Shown here: piece by piece, positions 37,880 to 47,305 of the stretch
Layout of the letters: every line of letters begins with the position of its first letter
Numbering within the stretch: the stretch's first letter is position 1
Source: Jeotgalibaca sp. MA1X17-3
GTDB taxonomy: Bacteria > Bacillota > Bacilli > Lactobacillales > Aerococcaceae
Assembly (NCBI RefSeq): GCF_021513155.1
Contig: NZ_CP090983.1
Location: 1-64,000, forward strand
Direction: 5' to 3'
Length of the DNA stretch: 64,000 bases
Program-made: the position numbers and the translations under genes
The notes under the pieces: model-generated
The model's input: only the letters and a program-made list of their open reading frames with translations
What the model was told of the DNA's origin: nothing
The model's database searches: none

Positions 37880-39223
37880 TTAAGCGAAGTTAATTTCTTT
37901 TTCTTCTACTAATAATTCAGTTTTCTTTGTACCTTTTGATACACATTTCTCTGTGACTACATTTCGACAGTTTTCTAAATAAATCATTGGACCTTCATGA
38001 TTTTCTACAGAAACATGATTCAAGAGAATATTTTCGCCATTTCCGATATAGAAACCACGATTGTTCATATGCTCTAATCCAGTCATCATCGCAACTTCTC
38101 CTGGTTCAGCTCCCTCAGCCATATGAATATCGATATTGTTAAAGGTAATATCACTTATATAATTTTCAGCCAAACCATAAATGAAACCAGCAGCTCCCTG
38201 TACATTTCGAGCTGTAATATTATTAAAATGAATTCTGCGGAATCCTGGAGTTTCTTTTGTAACTGGGTACGGATTCTTATCCCAAACGTATTTTTCTTTT
38301 CCACGTGGTCCACAGAAATAGTAGAGATTAAGGATGAATGGACAAATCACTTCATCCATCACAATATTATCAATACGTATATCTTCAACTACTCCGCCTC
38401 TTCCACGACGAGTTTTCAGTCTAATACCTCGATCTGTTTGCTTGAATACGCAATTGGAAATAGTCACGTTGCGAATGTCTCCACTCATTTCACTTCCAAT
38501 AACTACTCCACCATGTCCATGAATCATGGTACAATTAGTAATCGTGATGTTTTCGCAAGGAACTAATTCTCTAGCATCTTCTGTTCCAGCTTTTATCGCG
38601 ATACAATCATCACCAACGTCAAGGTTACAATTTGAAATTCGAACATTTGAACACGATTCAGGATTGATTCCGTCTGTGTTTGGAGAATCTGCTGGATTTA
38701 AAATAGACACATTGTCTACAGTGATGTCATAACTGAGAATCGGATTAATCGTCCAGCTTGGAGAGTTACGTAGTTGAACATCTTTGATAGTAATCCGTTT
38801 AGAATTTTGGAAGCTAATTAATTTTGGACGTGGATATTTCAAATCTTCACGGTGATTGCGGAATAAATCCCACCAATCTTGACCATTTCCATCTAGCACT
38901 CCGCCTCCACTCACAATAATATTCTCAGCATCTTCCGCATACAAACAGGATTGATAAACATCTTGTGTCCATCCTTCCCAGCGGGAGAATACAACGGGAT
39001 AAGATTCTTGTTCGGTTATAAAGGATAAAGTAGCTCCCGGGCTCACATGAAGTTCCATGTTACTTTCTAATCGTAGAGAACTAACACGAAAAATTCCTGA
39101 TGGAACATAGACCGTTCCGCCACCTGCTTGTTTCACTGCTGCAATCGCTTCATTAAATTGATCCGTTACAATGGTCTTTCCATCACCAACAGCACCATAA
39201 TCAACCACATTGAATATAGCCAT
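37880..39223 (-). CDS. GH28 family polygalacturonase-type hydrolase
   Basis: A 447-residue right-handed beta-helix protein with all four GH28 blocks: SPNTDGINPES, VGDDCIAIKAG, GHGGVVIGSE and RGIRLKTRRGRGG. The three catalytic aspartates are present. It lacks a signal peptide, so exo-acting cleavage of oligogalacturonides or rhamnogalacturonan oligomers in the cytoplasm is likely. It is the first gene of the operon GH28, esterase, CE8, GH43, uxaE, uxaC. A cre-like site lies in its upstream spacer. Confidence 0.92.
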   Translation of the reverse strand: MAIFNVVDYGAVGDGKTIVTDQFNEAIAAVKQAGGGTVYVPSGIFRVSSLRLESNMELHVSPGATLSFITEQESYPVVFSRWEGWTQDVYQSCLYAEDAENIIVSGGGVLDGNGQDWWDLFRNHREDLKYPRPKLISFQNSKRITIKDVQLRNSPSWTINPILSYDITVDNVSILNPADSPNTDGINPESCSNVRISNCNLDVGDDCIAIKAGTEDARELVPCENITITNCTMIHGHGGVVIGSEMSGDIRNVTISNCVFKQTDRGIRLKTRRGRGGVVEDIRIDNIVMDEVICPFILNLYYFCGPRGKEKYVWDKNPYPVTKETPGFRRIHFNNITARNVQGAAGFIYGLAENYISDITFNNIDIHMAEGAEPGEVAMMTGLEHMNNRGFYIGNGENILLNHVSVENHEGPMIYLENCRNVVTEKCVSKGTKKTELLVEEKEINFA

Positions 39224-39574
39224 AAATAAACATTCTCCTTATTGTTTTATTAATCAGTTGCCTGACTCATTAATGTTGTTACCCCTTTCATAGTAGGCAA
39301 ATAAAAGGGTTCCGTATATAATCCTTTGTTGATAGCATACTCTTTAAGATGCCTAATTAGGCTTATTCTACATATGCAAAGATAATGATTACTTCTAAGC
39401 TAATGATTATAAAAAGAATAAAAAACACCTATATAACTACATAAATAAAATTCACATAAAGCAAACATTAAAACGCTATCATTGCTGCTCTTTCAATTTT
39501 TATGTATCATCGTTATAATAATAAAGAAAAGTGTTAACCACTGAACTAATTTATTCGAAGGAGGTCTGAAAAAA
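39224..39574. promoter_or_regulatory. divergent control region with a cre-like site
   Basis: This 351-base AT-rich spacer separates the GH28 operon from the divergent AraC-type sensor gene. TTAAAACGCTATCA at 39468-39481 matches 13 of 14 positions of the cre consensus. AAGGAGG at 39558-39564 is the ribosome binding site of the sensor gene. Binding sites for the sensor itself cannot be named. Confidence 0.6.
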
Positions 39575-41832
39575 TTGAAAAAAAGACACGGTAGTTCTTT
39601 TACAAATATTTTTGTAACATTTTCACTTGTGAGTATTTTTTTAATTATTTCTTTCATCTCTTATATTTTTCTTTCTACAAAAGATTCTGTCATGGAAAAC
39701 ATTACAAATAGTAAAATCACTTCAACAAACCAAATAAAAAATACTTTTGAAAGAGAAATCCAAACGATTGAAAAATCGTTTAATGCATATAGTACAACTC
39801 CTTCTTTTTTAGAAATGGTAAAAAAACCCTTACAAACCAGAGATTTCAAACAATATAGAGAAATTAATTCACAGTTAAATTATTTTTCGATTTTCAGTCT
39901 ACCAGGAACAAACTACTCCATGACCAGTCTAGATGGACAATGGCGAATACGTGAAGGCTCACTCCAACAATTGACCGAAGAAGAAGTAGAGCAGTTTAAA
40001 GACTACTACGTGGAGGAAAGGACAGAAAACCTTTATTGGGTAAAAGGTGAAGATAGTATTGTATCTGTTAGCTTACTACCTATTTTCTCAACCCATAAAT
40101 CAGCAATAGGAATGGCTGAAATACCAAATCAAAGTATTTATTCTTTACTAGAAGTAAGTAGTGCCACTACTCCTTTTTATATCATTAATAGAAATGATGA
40201 AATAATTTATTCAGCGAATATCAGCAATGAAGTCCCTCATATGAACGAAGAGTTTATATCAGAACTTAAAATACAAGCAGAAAAAAAAATACAGGGATCA
40301 TAAAAAATATAGATAATCAAAATAAAGAATCTAATTTTATTTTTACAAAATCTGACTATAATCAATGGATTTATGTCACTTTTTTAGACCATCAGGAGAT
40401 TGACTCTGCTTTATCTATATCTAAATATGGACTTTCTTTACTAGCTATTATTTTAATTTTTACCTCTGTAGGAGGTTCTTACTTCTTAGCATCTCGATTT
40501 ACAAAGCCAATTGAAAAACTAAAAAACAGTTTAAATTATAATCCTTCCAAAGATAAAAAAGAAAATGACTGGGAATTTATTTCTGAAAGTATCAACACCA
40601 TTGTTACAGAGAAAAAATCCTTAGAAAATCTTTATGAACGCGATGAACCAGAATTGAAAAAACAATTTATGCTCAATCTGTACCGTAATCGTATTATTAA
40701 ATCAGAATTAGAAAATAAAATGAAGTTATACCAATATCCTTTAGAGAATAAACAAACCTATGCTCTTATGCTTATTCAGCTTGATGACTATGGTGATCGA
40801 GAAATAAAAAATAAAGATATCTTTCTTTTTGGAATAAATGAAATGGTAAAGGAGTTAATTCCAACTGAATTACGACTTACCCCCATTGTTCTAAACGATG
40901 AAATACAAGTAACGATGCTTATTTTTAAAGAAGATACTTTTGAACAAAGTAAAAAGGTAGCTTCAGAATATGCTCGTACCATTATTAAAACGTTAAAAGA
41001 TTATATGAAAATATCTGTAAGTATTTCTTTTTCTCCCTTTTATGATCAATTATTAGAATCTAAAGAAAATCTAGATAAAGGAAAAGAAGCCTTAACCTAT
41101 CACCTTATTTTAGGAAAGCAGGCTGTTATTTTTTATCATGAAGTAGAAGAACTTTTGGCAGTACCAGAAATTTCACAATATCCAGAAGAATTAGAAAATA
41201 ATCTATTCCAATCTATACGCCTGGGCGAGGTAGATAAAGCTAATGACATTGCACCAATATTCTTAGAAAAAATTTTTATGTCTAGCAATAATCCCATTAA
41301 CGTTCAAGTAGCACTCTTACGTTTTGTTTTGAACTTGATTCAATTATCACAGTCCATGAAATCAGAATTCTTAACGGAAGAACAAGGTGTAGAGTTATAC
41401 GGAATTATATTGAACACACATAATCCTAGTGAATTGGAATTTACACTTATTAAAGATTTGATTCTTCCCTTAGTTGAAGAGATGAGCGAGAAAACTTCTC
41501 AACAGTTTAAAGGTTTATCAGAACAAATCATCGAGATTATTGAAAGTGAATATATGGAAGATATTTCCTTAGAATTAATTGGAGATCGTTTACACTATAA
41601 TCCCAACTATTTAAGCAATATCTTTAAAAAAGAAGCTGGAATAACCTTTAGTGATTATCTGACTGGTTTTCGATTTGATATCGCAAAGAAATGGTTGAGA
41701 GAAACAGATGTAACTATCAAAGTCATTTCCCAAAAACTCCAATATCGCAATCCACAAAACTTTATTCGTTCCTTTAAAAAGAAGGAAAACATGACTCCTG
41801 GAGAATATCGAAAAATGCATACTCCTCTTTAA
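39575..41832 (+). pseudogene. membrane-bound AraC-type transcriptional regulator, frameshift in A9 run
   Basis: The N-terminal part has a membrane helix (residues 12-33) and an extracellular sensor domain. The frame stops at 40303 just after an A9 run at 40281-40289. One more A continues it through the rest of the sensor, a second helix (LLAIILIFTSVGGSYF), a HAMP-like segment and the C-terminal AraC double helix-turn-helix (LELIGDRLHYNPNYLSNIF, ISQKLQYRNPQNFIRSF), giving about 752 residues. This is the architecture of Bacillus YtdP/YesS-like regulators of pectin and rhamnogalacturonan genes. The start is TTG 39575. Sequencing error, or slippage in the A run, could explain the break. Confidence 0.85.
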
Positions 41833-41839
41833 TTTTAAA

Positions 41840-41884
41840 ATAGGACAAAGAGACTCTATAAACGAGACTCTTTGTCCTATTTTT
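41840..41884. terminator. bidirectional terminator
   Basis: ATAGGACAAAGAGACTC pairs perfectly with GAGACTCTTTGTCCTAT, flanked by A and T runs, between the sensor gene and the convergent DUF4064 gene. Confidence 0.9.
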
Positions 41885-41897
41885 ATTAGAAAAGGAA

Positions 41898-42311
41898 CTA
41901 TTCCATTTGCTGTCCGGGTTGTCTCCACATACATAAACCTGCAACAACAAAGAAAATGAATGCAAGAGGAAAGGCAATTAGTTGACTCCCAATAAGAACT
42001 ACCAACCCAGCTAATCCATAAAAAATTGCGGCTCTCTTCGGATATTTATTTCTAGTTACAAATAAAGTTCCTAGTGCTACCATAATTATAGTTAAAAAAA
42101 CAGTCACACTAAACCAAGCACCCAATGTCTTCATACTCTCCAGACCTTCAGCCGTTTCTATATTAGGAATAACATCTTTAAATATAGGAACAATCGTATC
42201 TTGAAAATCAGCCATATTTATTTGATTAATGGTTACTGCAAAGCCTCCTAGGAAAATAACTACTAAAAGTGCACCCGTAATTCCTATTCCTTTTTCCCAT
42301 TTGCGATTCAT
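41898..42311 (-). CDS. DUF4064-like membrane protein
   Basis: A 137-residue protein with four predicted helices and an extracytoplasmic loop after helix 1 (about residues 30-60). The helix pattern and the RNKYPKRAAIFYGLAGLV block recall DUF4064 proteins; the function is unknown. GAGGGA sets the ATG at 42311 rather than 42329. It lies 55 bases downstream of the second GH105 gene in the reading direction. Confidence 0.65.
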   Translation of the reverse strand: MNRKWEKGIGITGALLVVIFLGGFAVTINQINMADFQDTIVPIFKDVIPNIETAEGLESMKTLGAWFSVTVFLTIIMVALGTLFVTRNKYPKRAAIFYGLAGLVVLIGSQLIAFPLAFIFFVVAGLCMWRQPGQQME

Positions 42312-42366
42312 TGTATTCCCTCTTTTCAAAATCGTCTTCTGTAGCTACATCCTAATACTATAGAGT

Positions 42367-43485
42367 TTATTTAACTTTTTTTATTTGTTCTACTTGTAAA
42401 GCGGCCTGTAAAAACGAACCATACCCTTTAAAATCATTTGTACAAATCGGCTCACTTATGTAGTATACAAAAGTTCCATCTCGATTATCATCTCCGCCTA
42501 ATCCTGCTACTTCGCAGTTACGAACAAGATTTACCCAATCTTCTTTTGTGTAAAAAACAAATTCTTCTAGGACTCCTTCATAACTTTCCAATACGAAAGT
42601 TTTCCATGACTCATCCAAGACTCCTAGTCGATAAGCTTTTGCAGCTGCATAAACAATCATACTCGAAGCGGACGCCTCTAGATAATTTCCTCGTTCAGTT
42701 CCTTTATCAAGGACTTGATACCAAACTTTTGATTCGGAATCTTGTACTTTTTTCAAAGCTTCCATACAGTGACGTAGTTGTTCAACTAATTCTGTTCGAT
42801 ATTCATGTTTATCAGACAGTAAGCCAATTACATCAGCTAATGCCATCACATACCAGCCCATTGATCTGCCCCAGAAGTTCTTAGAAAGTCCTGTTTCTGG
42901 ATCACACCAATCTTGTTCTTTCTTCTCATCCCAAGCATGGTATAAAAGACCTGTTTCTTCATCTGAGGTTTGTTTGAAACAGATTTTAAATTGTTGGATA
43001 ACATCTTCCAATCCTTCTCCATCTTTGAATGTTAGTAAATATTCTGCATAAAATGGTGACCCCATATATAATCCATCTAACCACATTTGATTGGGATAAA
43101 TATTTTTGTGCCAGAAGCCTCCTTCAGAGGTTCTTGGCATATTTTCTATTTGATTATATAGTTGATCTAACGCTTTTTTATATTTTACTTCTCCTGATTT
43201 TTTGAATAAAAGAAATAATAATTTTCCGTTATTCACGTAATCAATATTCATGGCTTCAAAATGATAATTCTTAATCGAACCATCTTCTCCAATATAGAAA
43301 TCTAGATGTTTTTTGATATAGTCGTAGTAACGTTCATCACCGGTTTGAATATATGCTTCTTTGACTCCCATTAGCACCACACCAAAGTCATAAGACCATT
43401 TACCATGATATTTCTTCAAATCAGGCATCAAAGGATATCTATCTAATAAAGTTGTCAGTACTTTTTCTGAAATAGTATTTGTCAT
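42367..43485 (-). CDS. GH105 unsaturated glycosyluronidase (second copy)
   Basis: A 372-residue (alpha/alpha)6-barrel enzyme. The signature FWHKNIYPNQMWLDGLYM holds the catalytic aspartate at about residue 137, and HAWDEKK and WGRSMGWYVM follow. No signal peptide is seen. It differs clearly from the first GH105 copy and belongs to the other regulon, beside the LplABC-type transporter, so the two may prefer different sugars next to the unsaturated uronate. GGAGG lies 6 bases before ATG 43485; the frame is open to 43518 without a start signal. Confidence 0.9.
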   Translation of the reverse strand: MTNTISEKVLTTLLDRYPLMPDLKKYHGKWSYDFGVVLMGVKEAYIQTGDERYYDYIKKHLDFYIGEDGSIKNYHFEAMNIDYVNNGKLLFLLFKKSGEVKYKKALDQLYNQIENMPRTSEGGFWHKNIYPNQMWLDGLYMGSPFYAEYLLTFKDGEGLEDVIQQFKICFKQTSDEETGLLYHAWDEKKEQDWCDPETGLSKNFWGRSMGWYVMALADVIGLLSDKHEYRTELVEQLRHCMEALKKVQDSESKVWYQVLDKGTERGNYLEASASSMIVYAAAKAYRLGVLDESWKTFVLESYEGVLEEFVFYTKEDWVNLVRNCEVAGLGGDDNRDGTFVYYISEPICTNDFKGYGSFLQAALQVEQIKKVK

Positions 43486-43590
43486 AATAGCCTCCATCCA
43501 CGTTATAATTCCTATCATATAACATTTTTCTTATTCCATATATAATCATTTTCGTTGAAAAGAAAGCGGAATCAATTTCCATTTGGATAT

Positions 43591-43629
43591 AAAAAATCCC
43601 TTCCCAAGATTTCAGGAAAGGGATTTTTT
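43591..43629 (-). terminator. terminator downstream of the LplA-type binding protein
   Basis: AAAAAATCCCTTCC pairs with GGAAAGGGATTTTTT around a short loop. It lies between the binding-protein gene and the second GH105 gene. Confidence 0.88.
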
Positions 43630-43643
43630 TTAAACAAAATTCA

Positions 43644-45203
43644 TTATTTGTTTTCTTTATAGCTTGCTGAATACTCATCAATAATATTTTGTCCGCCATT
43701 TTGCAGGAATTTTTCAACTGCTGCATCAAAACCGTCCATTTCAATTTCACCCATCATGTATTTGTAATACGCATCTTCAACTCCTTCAACAAGTGTACTC
43801 CAATCGGATGTATACGTTTCAGAATTTAAAGACTGCGCTGGGTTGATTACTGCAAACTCAGCATTTTCTGCAATTTTCTCATTGGAAAGGTTCGTCAATT
43901 CAGAAGCTGCTTTAAACGTTGTTACTAATTCAGAAGGACGAGAACCAGCAAATGGTTGTACTTCTTGTTGCCATAAAGTGTCATCTAGCTTATTATAAAC
44001 GCCGTCATCAGAAATTTCATAGTGAACTCCTTCAACACCTTGAGTCATTAACGTGAATGGCTCTTCATCAATCAAATCATTGATAAATTGTAAAACAACT
44101 TTTAAATCTTCTTCTGTTTCAACGTTGGTTTTAGGTATTGCTAACCAACCACCCATACCACCATTTGTATCAGATAATACACGACGAGGAACATCTTTAT
44201 AAGTCATATCATTAATGATTTCCCAATCCATAATGTCCTCTTGGTCTGTTCCAGCTGTTGCACTTAGATAGTTGTTAGCATCGTATGCACCACTGACTAC
44301 AATTCCACCTTTACCAGTTGCAATATAATCTTTTTGATCATTTTTCGCCATAACTGCAAAGTCAGAGTTCATCCAATCATTTTTATAAATATCTCGATAC
44401 CATTCCATTGCTTCCTTATATTCTGGTTGCATGAAGGATGGAATCACTTCTTCATCTTCGGTTACGTGGAAATAATTATCAGCTCCGAAGAATCCAGTCA
44501 TCGTACGGAAACCAAGTACAACAGATTCAGCTCGATCAACAAATCCTACCGTATCATCTTGACCGTTTCCGTCTGGATCATCTTCCGTAAAGGCGCGAGC
44601 TACTTCTTTAAGTTCATCCATTGTATGAGGAACATCTAATCCTAGATTTTCTAACCAATCTTTACGCACTAAAGTAGCGTAACGAGCAATTGGTTTTTGG
44701 AAAGGAACACCATAGATATGACCATCAATACGAGAAGCATCTAGAGTAGCTTCAGAAATATTCGATAGGTTTTCAAATTCTGATAAGTACGGTTCTACAT
44801 CCCAGAACATTCCAGAAGAAAGTGACTGTCGAACCGTTGTATTAGAAATTTGTGTAAGTGAAACAATATCAGCTAATGTATTAGATGCAAGTGCTGCATT
44901 AATACGTTCTTCTTTAGATGCATCTGGCACCCAGTTAAACTCAATGTCTACTCCTGTATACTCTTCTAGCTTACTTTCTACTTCCCCACTTGGAGGTGTT
45001 GGAGTATGTAGCATTGCCATCCAAGATACTGAGTCTTTTGTGCTTGTATTTTCTACAACGCTGGATGATGTATCCGAAGTGTTGTTATTTCCTTTTGAAA
45101 CTGAGTCTGCTGTATCTCCTGCCCCGTCTCCACCACATGCAGCCAGTAAAATACTTGCAGTCAATACACTAGTAAACATACCAAATCTTTTGCTTCTTTT
45201 CAT
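43644..45203 (-). CDS. LplA-type sugar-binding lipoprotein
   Basis: A 519-residue binding protein with lipobox LLAAC (cysteine at residue 23) and a Ser/Thr/Asn linker. Its large size and blocks such as YTGVDIEFNWVP, YGVPFQKPIARYATLVRKDWLE and DPDGNGQDDTVGF are typical of the LplA/YtcQ family. These proteins bind oligosaccharides, including rhamnogalacturonan or xylan fragments. The EF-hand-like DPDGNGQDD motif is a probable calcium site. It overlaps the yesL-like gene by 4 bases. Confidence 0.9.
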   Translation of the reverse strand: MKRSKRFGMFTSVLTASILLAACGGDGAGDTADSVSKGNNNTSDTSSSVVENTSTKDSVSWMAMLHTPTPPSGEVESKLEEYTGVDIEFNWVPDASKEERINAALASNTLADIVSLTQISNTTVRQSLSSGMFWDVEPYLSEFENLSNISEATLDASRIDGHIYGVPFQKPIARYATLVRKDWLENLGLDVPHTMDELKEVARAFTEDDPDGNGQDDTVGFVDRAESVVLGFRTMTGFFGADNYFHVTEDEEVIPSFMQPEYKEAMEWYRDIYKNDWMNSDFAVMAKNDQKDYIATGKGGIVVSGAYDANNYLSATAGTDQEDIMDWEIINDMTYKDVPRRVLSDTNGGMGGWLAIPKTNVETEEDLKVVLQFINDLIDEEPFTLMTQGVEGVHYEISDDGVYNKLDDTLWQQEVQPFAGSRPSELVTTFKAASELTNLSNEKIAENAEFAVINPAQSLNSETYTSDWSTLVEGVEDAYYKYMMGEIEMDGFDAAVEKFLQNGGQNIIDEYSASYKENK

Positions 45204-45850
45204 TTTGACTCTCCTTTTAATAATATATTTTTTGTTTCTTTATCCTCTGTGGATTCTTCAAATTCCATAACAATTCTTTTCCCTACAAATGAGATACAGA
45301 ACCCTATGAATCCGATTCCAAAAAGGAATAAAAGACTAATGAAGTTGACAGATAGTAGGTAATACAAACTTATTACTACTGTCCATAAAATAATCGTATA
45401 GTGGAGATATCCGAGCCCCATCATAAAAGAGGCTCTAACCATCTCACGAATGGTTTGGAATTTCAATGCAGCCATGACATTATAAATATGAGTCATGCCT
45501 ACTACCGTTAAAGCAAGCATCATTACATTTCCTACTTGCAAATACCATTCTATTACATTGAAAATATTAATCGTTAAGACAAAAATGATTCCCAATCCAA
45601 TCCAACTAATCAGAACGGATTGCTTCCATCGTTCTTTATAAAACTTCCAAAAAGTTTTCGCTACCGGTAATGACTCTTCACATCTTAACCAACGATCATA
45701 ATATTTCATCATCGCATAGGTAGCGGGTCCCACCCCGAAAATACCTAATCCGAGAAGGGAGAAGCCTATCCATAATACATTCAAATAGGCTACTTTCCAA
45801 ATACCAATCATGAAATCGTTGATTTTAACAATTCTATCTAATGAAAGCAT
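45200..45850 (-). CDS. YesL family membrane protein (DUF624)
   Basis: A 216-residue protein with about five helices. It begins WKVAYLNVLWIGFSLLGLG and has the block GPATYAMMKYYDRWLR, as in DUF624/YesL proteins. These are almost always found with LplABC-type transporters and YesMN regulators; their role is unknown but probably accessory to transport. It lies 24 bases after the LplB-type permease gene and overlaps the binding-protein gene. Confidence 0.88.
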   Translation of the reverse strand: MLSLDRIVKINDFMIGIWKVAYLNVLWIGFSLLGLGIFGVGPATYAMMKYYDRWLRCEESLPVAKTFWKFYKERWKQSVLISWIGLGIIFVLTINIFNVIEWYLQVGNVMMLALTVVGMTHIYNVMAALKFQTIREMVRASFMMGLGYLHYTIILWTVVISLYYLLSVNFISLLFLFGIGFIGFCISFVGKRIVMEFEESTEDKETKNILLKGESK

Positions 45851-45874
45851 GATGAACCTCCTACTTCAAAAACC

Positions 45875-46876
45875 TTAGTAAACGCCATCTTCTCCAATTT
45901 TCTTCGCTAACTTATTCGCCATTACAACTAGAACAAGACCAATCAGACCTTTAAATAGCCCAACTGCAGTAGAATAACTTAACTGACCGTTTTTGATACC
46001 AGCAGTATAGACAAAGGTATCAAAAATTTGTGCAACTTCTTTATTCATAGAGTTCATCAATAGGAACATATGCTCGAAACCTAATTCTAAAACATCTCCT
46101 ATTTTCAAAATCAATAAAGTAATGATGGTTGGTCGGATAGCTGGCAAAGTAATATGCCAAATTTTACGGAAGCGATTTGCACCATCCATATCAGCTGCTT
46201 CAAAAAGTTGTTCATCCACGTTCGTTATAGCAGCTAAGTAAACAATCGTTCCCCATCCGGCGCCTTTCCATATTTGTTGGAAAATATAAATAGGTCGTAA
46301 CCAGTTTGGATCTGTAAGGAATGAAATTCGTTGACCACCATTAGCCATAATGATATTATTCACTACTCCATTTTCAGTAGTAAGCAATACATAGAATATA
46401 GAAACTACGATTACCCAAGACATGAAGTGAGGCAAGTAAATAATTGTCTGAATACTCTTCTTCAATTTTGCACTTCGTAACTCATTTAAGAACAGTGCTA
46501 TTATTATCGGAAACGGAAAAGATAGGACGATGTTCAATCCGAAAATCACTAACGTATTCTTCATAAGAAGAACGAATGTATCTTCTGTGAATAATCGAAT
46601 AAAGTGTTTCAAACCTACAAATGGACTACCTAATATTCCATTCCATGGTTGGTAATCTTGAAATGCAATTACCAAACCTCCCATAGGAAGATACTTGAAT
46701 ATAAGGAAGTAGATAACACCTGGTAATAACATCACATATAAATACTTATTTGTTTGGATCTGTGCCCATTTCTTTTTACGAGCACGTACTTTTATTTCTT
46801 TTGCAGTCCGCTGAATCGGAACAGAGTTCTCTGTAATATTCACGGAATTCGCTACATTATTTACCATTTTTCCCAA
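45875..46876 (-). CDS. LplB-type sugar ABC transporter permease
   Basis: A 333-residue permease with six helices, a polar N-terminal tail and the family blocks YLYVMLLPGVIYFLIF, GGLVIAFQDYQPW and the EAA loop EQLFEAADMDGANRFR. The start is TTG at 46876, 8 bases after AGGAGG. Its partner permease is encoded divergently at 47306, which is unusual because these genes normally lie side by side. Confidence 0.91.
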   Translation of the reverse strand: MGKMVNNVANSVNITENSVPIQRTAKEIKVRARKKKWAQIQTNKYLYVMLLPGVIYFLIFKYLPMGGLVIAFQDYQPWNGILGSPFVGLKHFIRLFTEDTFVLLMKNTLVIFGLNIVLSFPFPIIIALFLNELRSAKLKKSIQTIIYLPHFMSWVIVVSIFYVLLTTENGVVNNIIMANGGQRISFLTDPNWLRPIYIFQQIWKGAGWGTIVYLAAITNVDEQLFEAADMDGANRFRKIWHITLPAIRPTIITLLILKIGDVLELGFEHMFLLMNSMNKEVAQIFDTFVYTAGIKNGQLSYSTAVGLFKGLIGLVLVVMANKLAKKIGEDGVY

Positions 46877-46967
46877 TGCGGATTCCTCCTAATTTCTATT
46901 CATATAAAGTCATGAGTAAGTATAAATGTGAATCGTTTCTTTCATTTCGGCTACATTCATCTTACAC

Positions 46968-46973
46968 ATTATA
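46968..46973 (-). promoter_or_regulatory. candidate -10 element of the lplB-yesL-lplA operon
   Basis: TATAAT lies on the minus strand about 92 bases upstream of the TTG start. No good -35 hexamer is seen 17 bases before it, so an activator may be needed. The rest of the 46877-47305 spacer is AT-rich without a gene. Confidence 0.35.
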
Positions 46974-47229
46974 GAAGATTACTTAAATAATCATTTTCCC
47001 ACTATTGAAAGCGGAACCACTATAATGCTTGTACACCCTTACAAACGTGAGGTTTCACAGAAGCAATGATTGTTTTTTTAGGTTTTTAATTCTATTTTTT
47101 AAAAAAAATGATCACTCTTTTAAAATTTTTTTTTAAGGATTCTCTTATTGAAAATATATTTTAGCTCTTTTATCCTTCTACTGTAATGGTGATTATATAC
47201 GTCCTCCTTCTTTCTTGTTAAGATTTATC

Positions 47230-47243
47230 TGTAAACGTTTTAA
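47230..47243 (+). promoter_or_regulatory. cre-like site upstream of the divergent LplC-type permease
   Basis: TGTAAACGTTTTAA matches 13 of 14 positions of the cre consensus. It lies 62 bases before the ATG at 47306. A weak TTGTTA (47216-47221) could be its -35 element. Confidence 0.6.
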
Positions 47244-47305
47244 AGTTTTATTTCGGCTAACTTGTAGACGTAGTGTAGTATTTGAATATGGAGGTTAGTA
47301 TTAAT

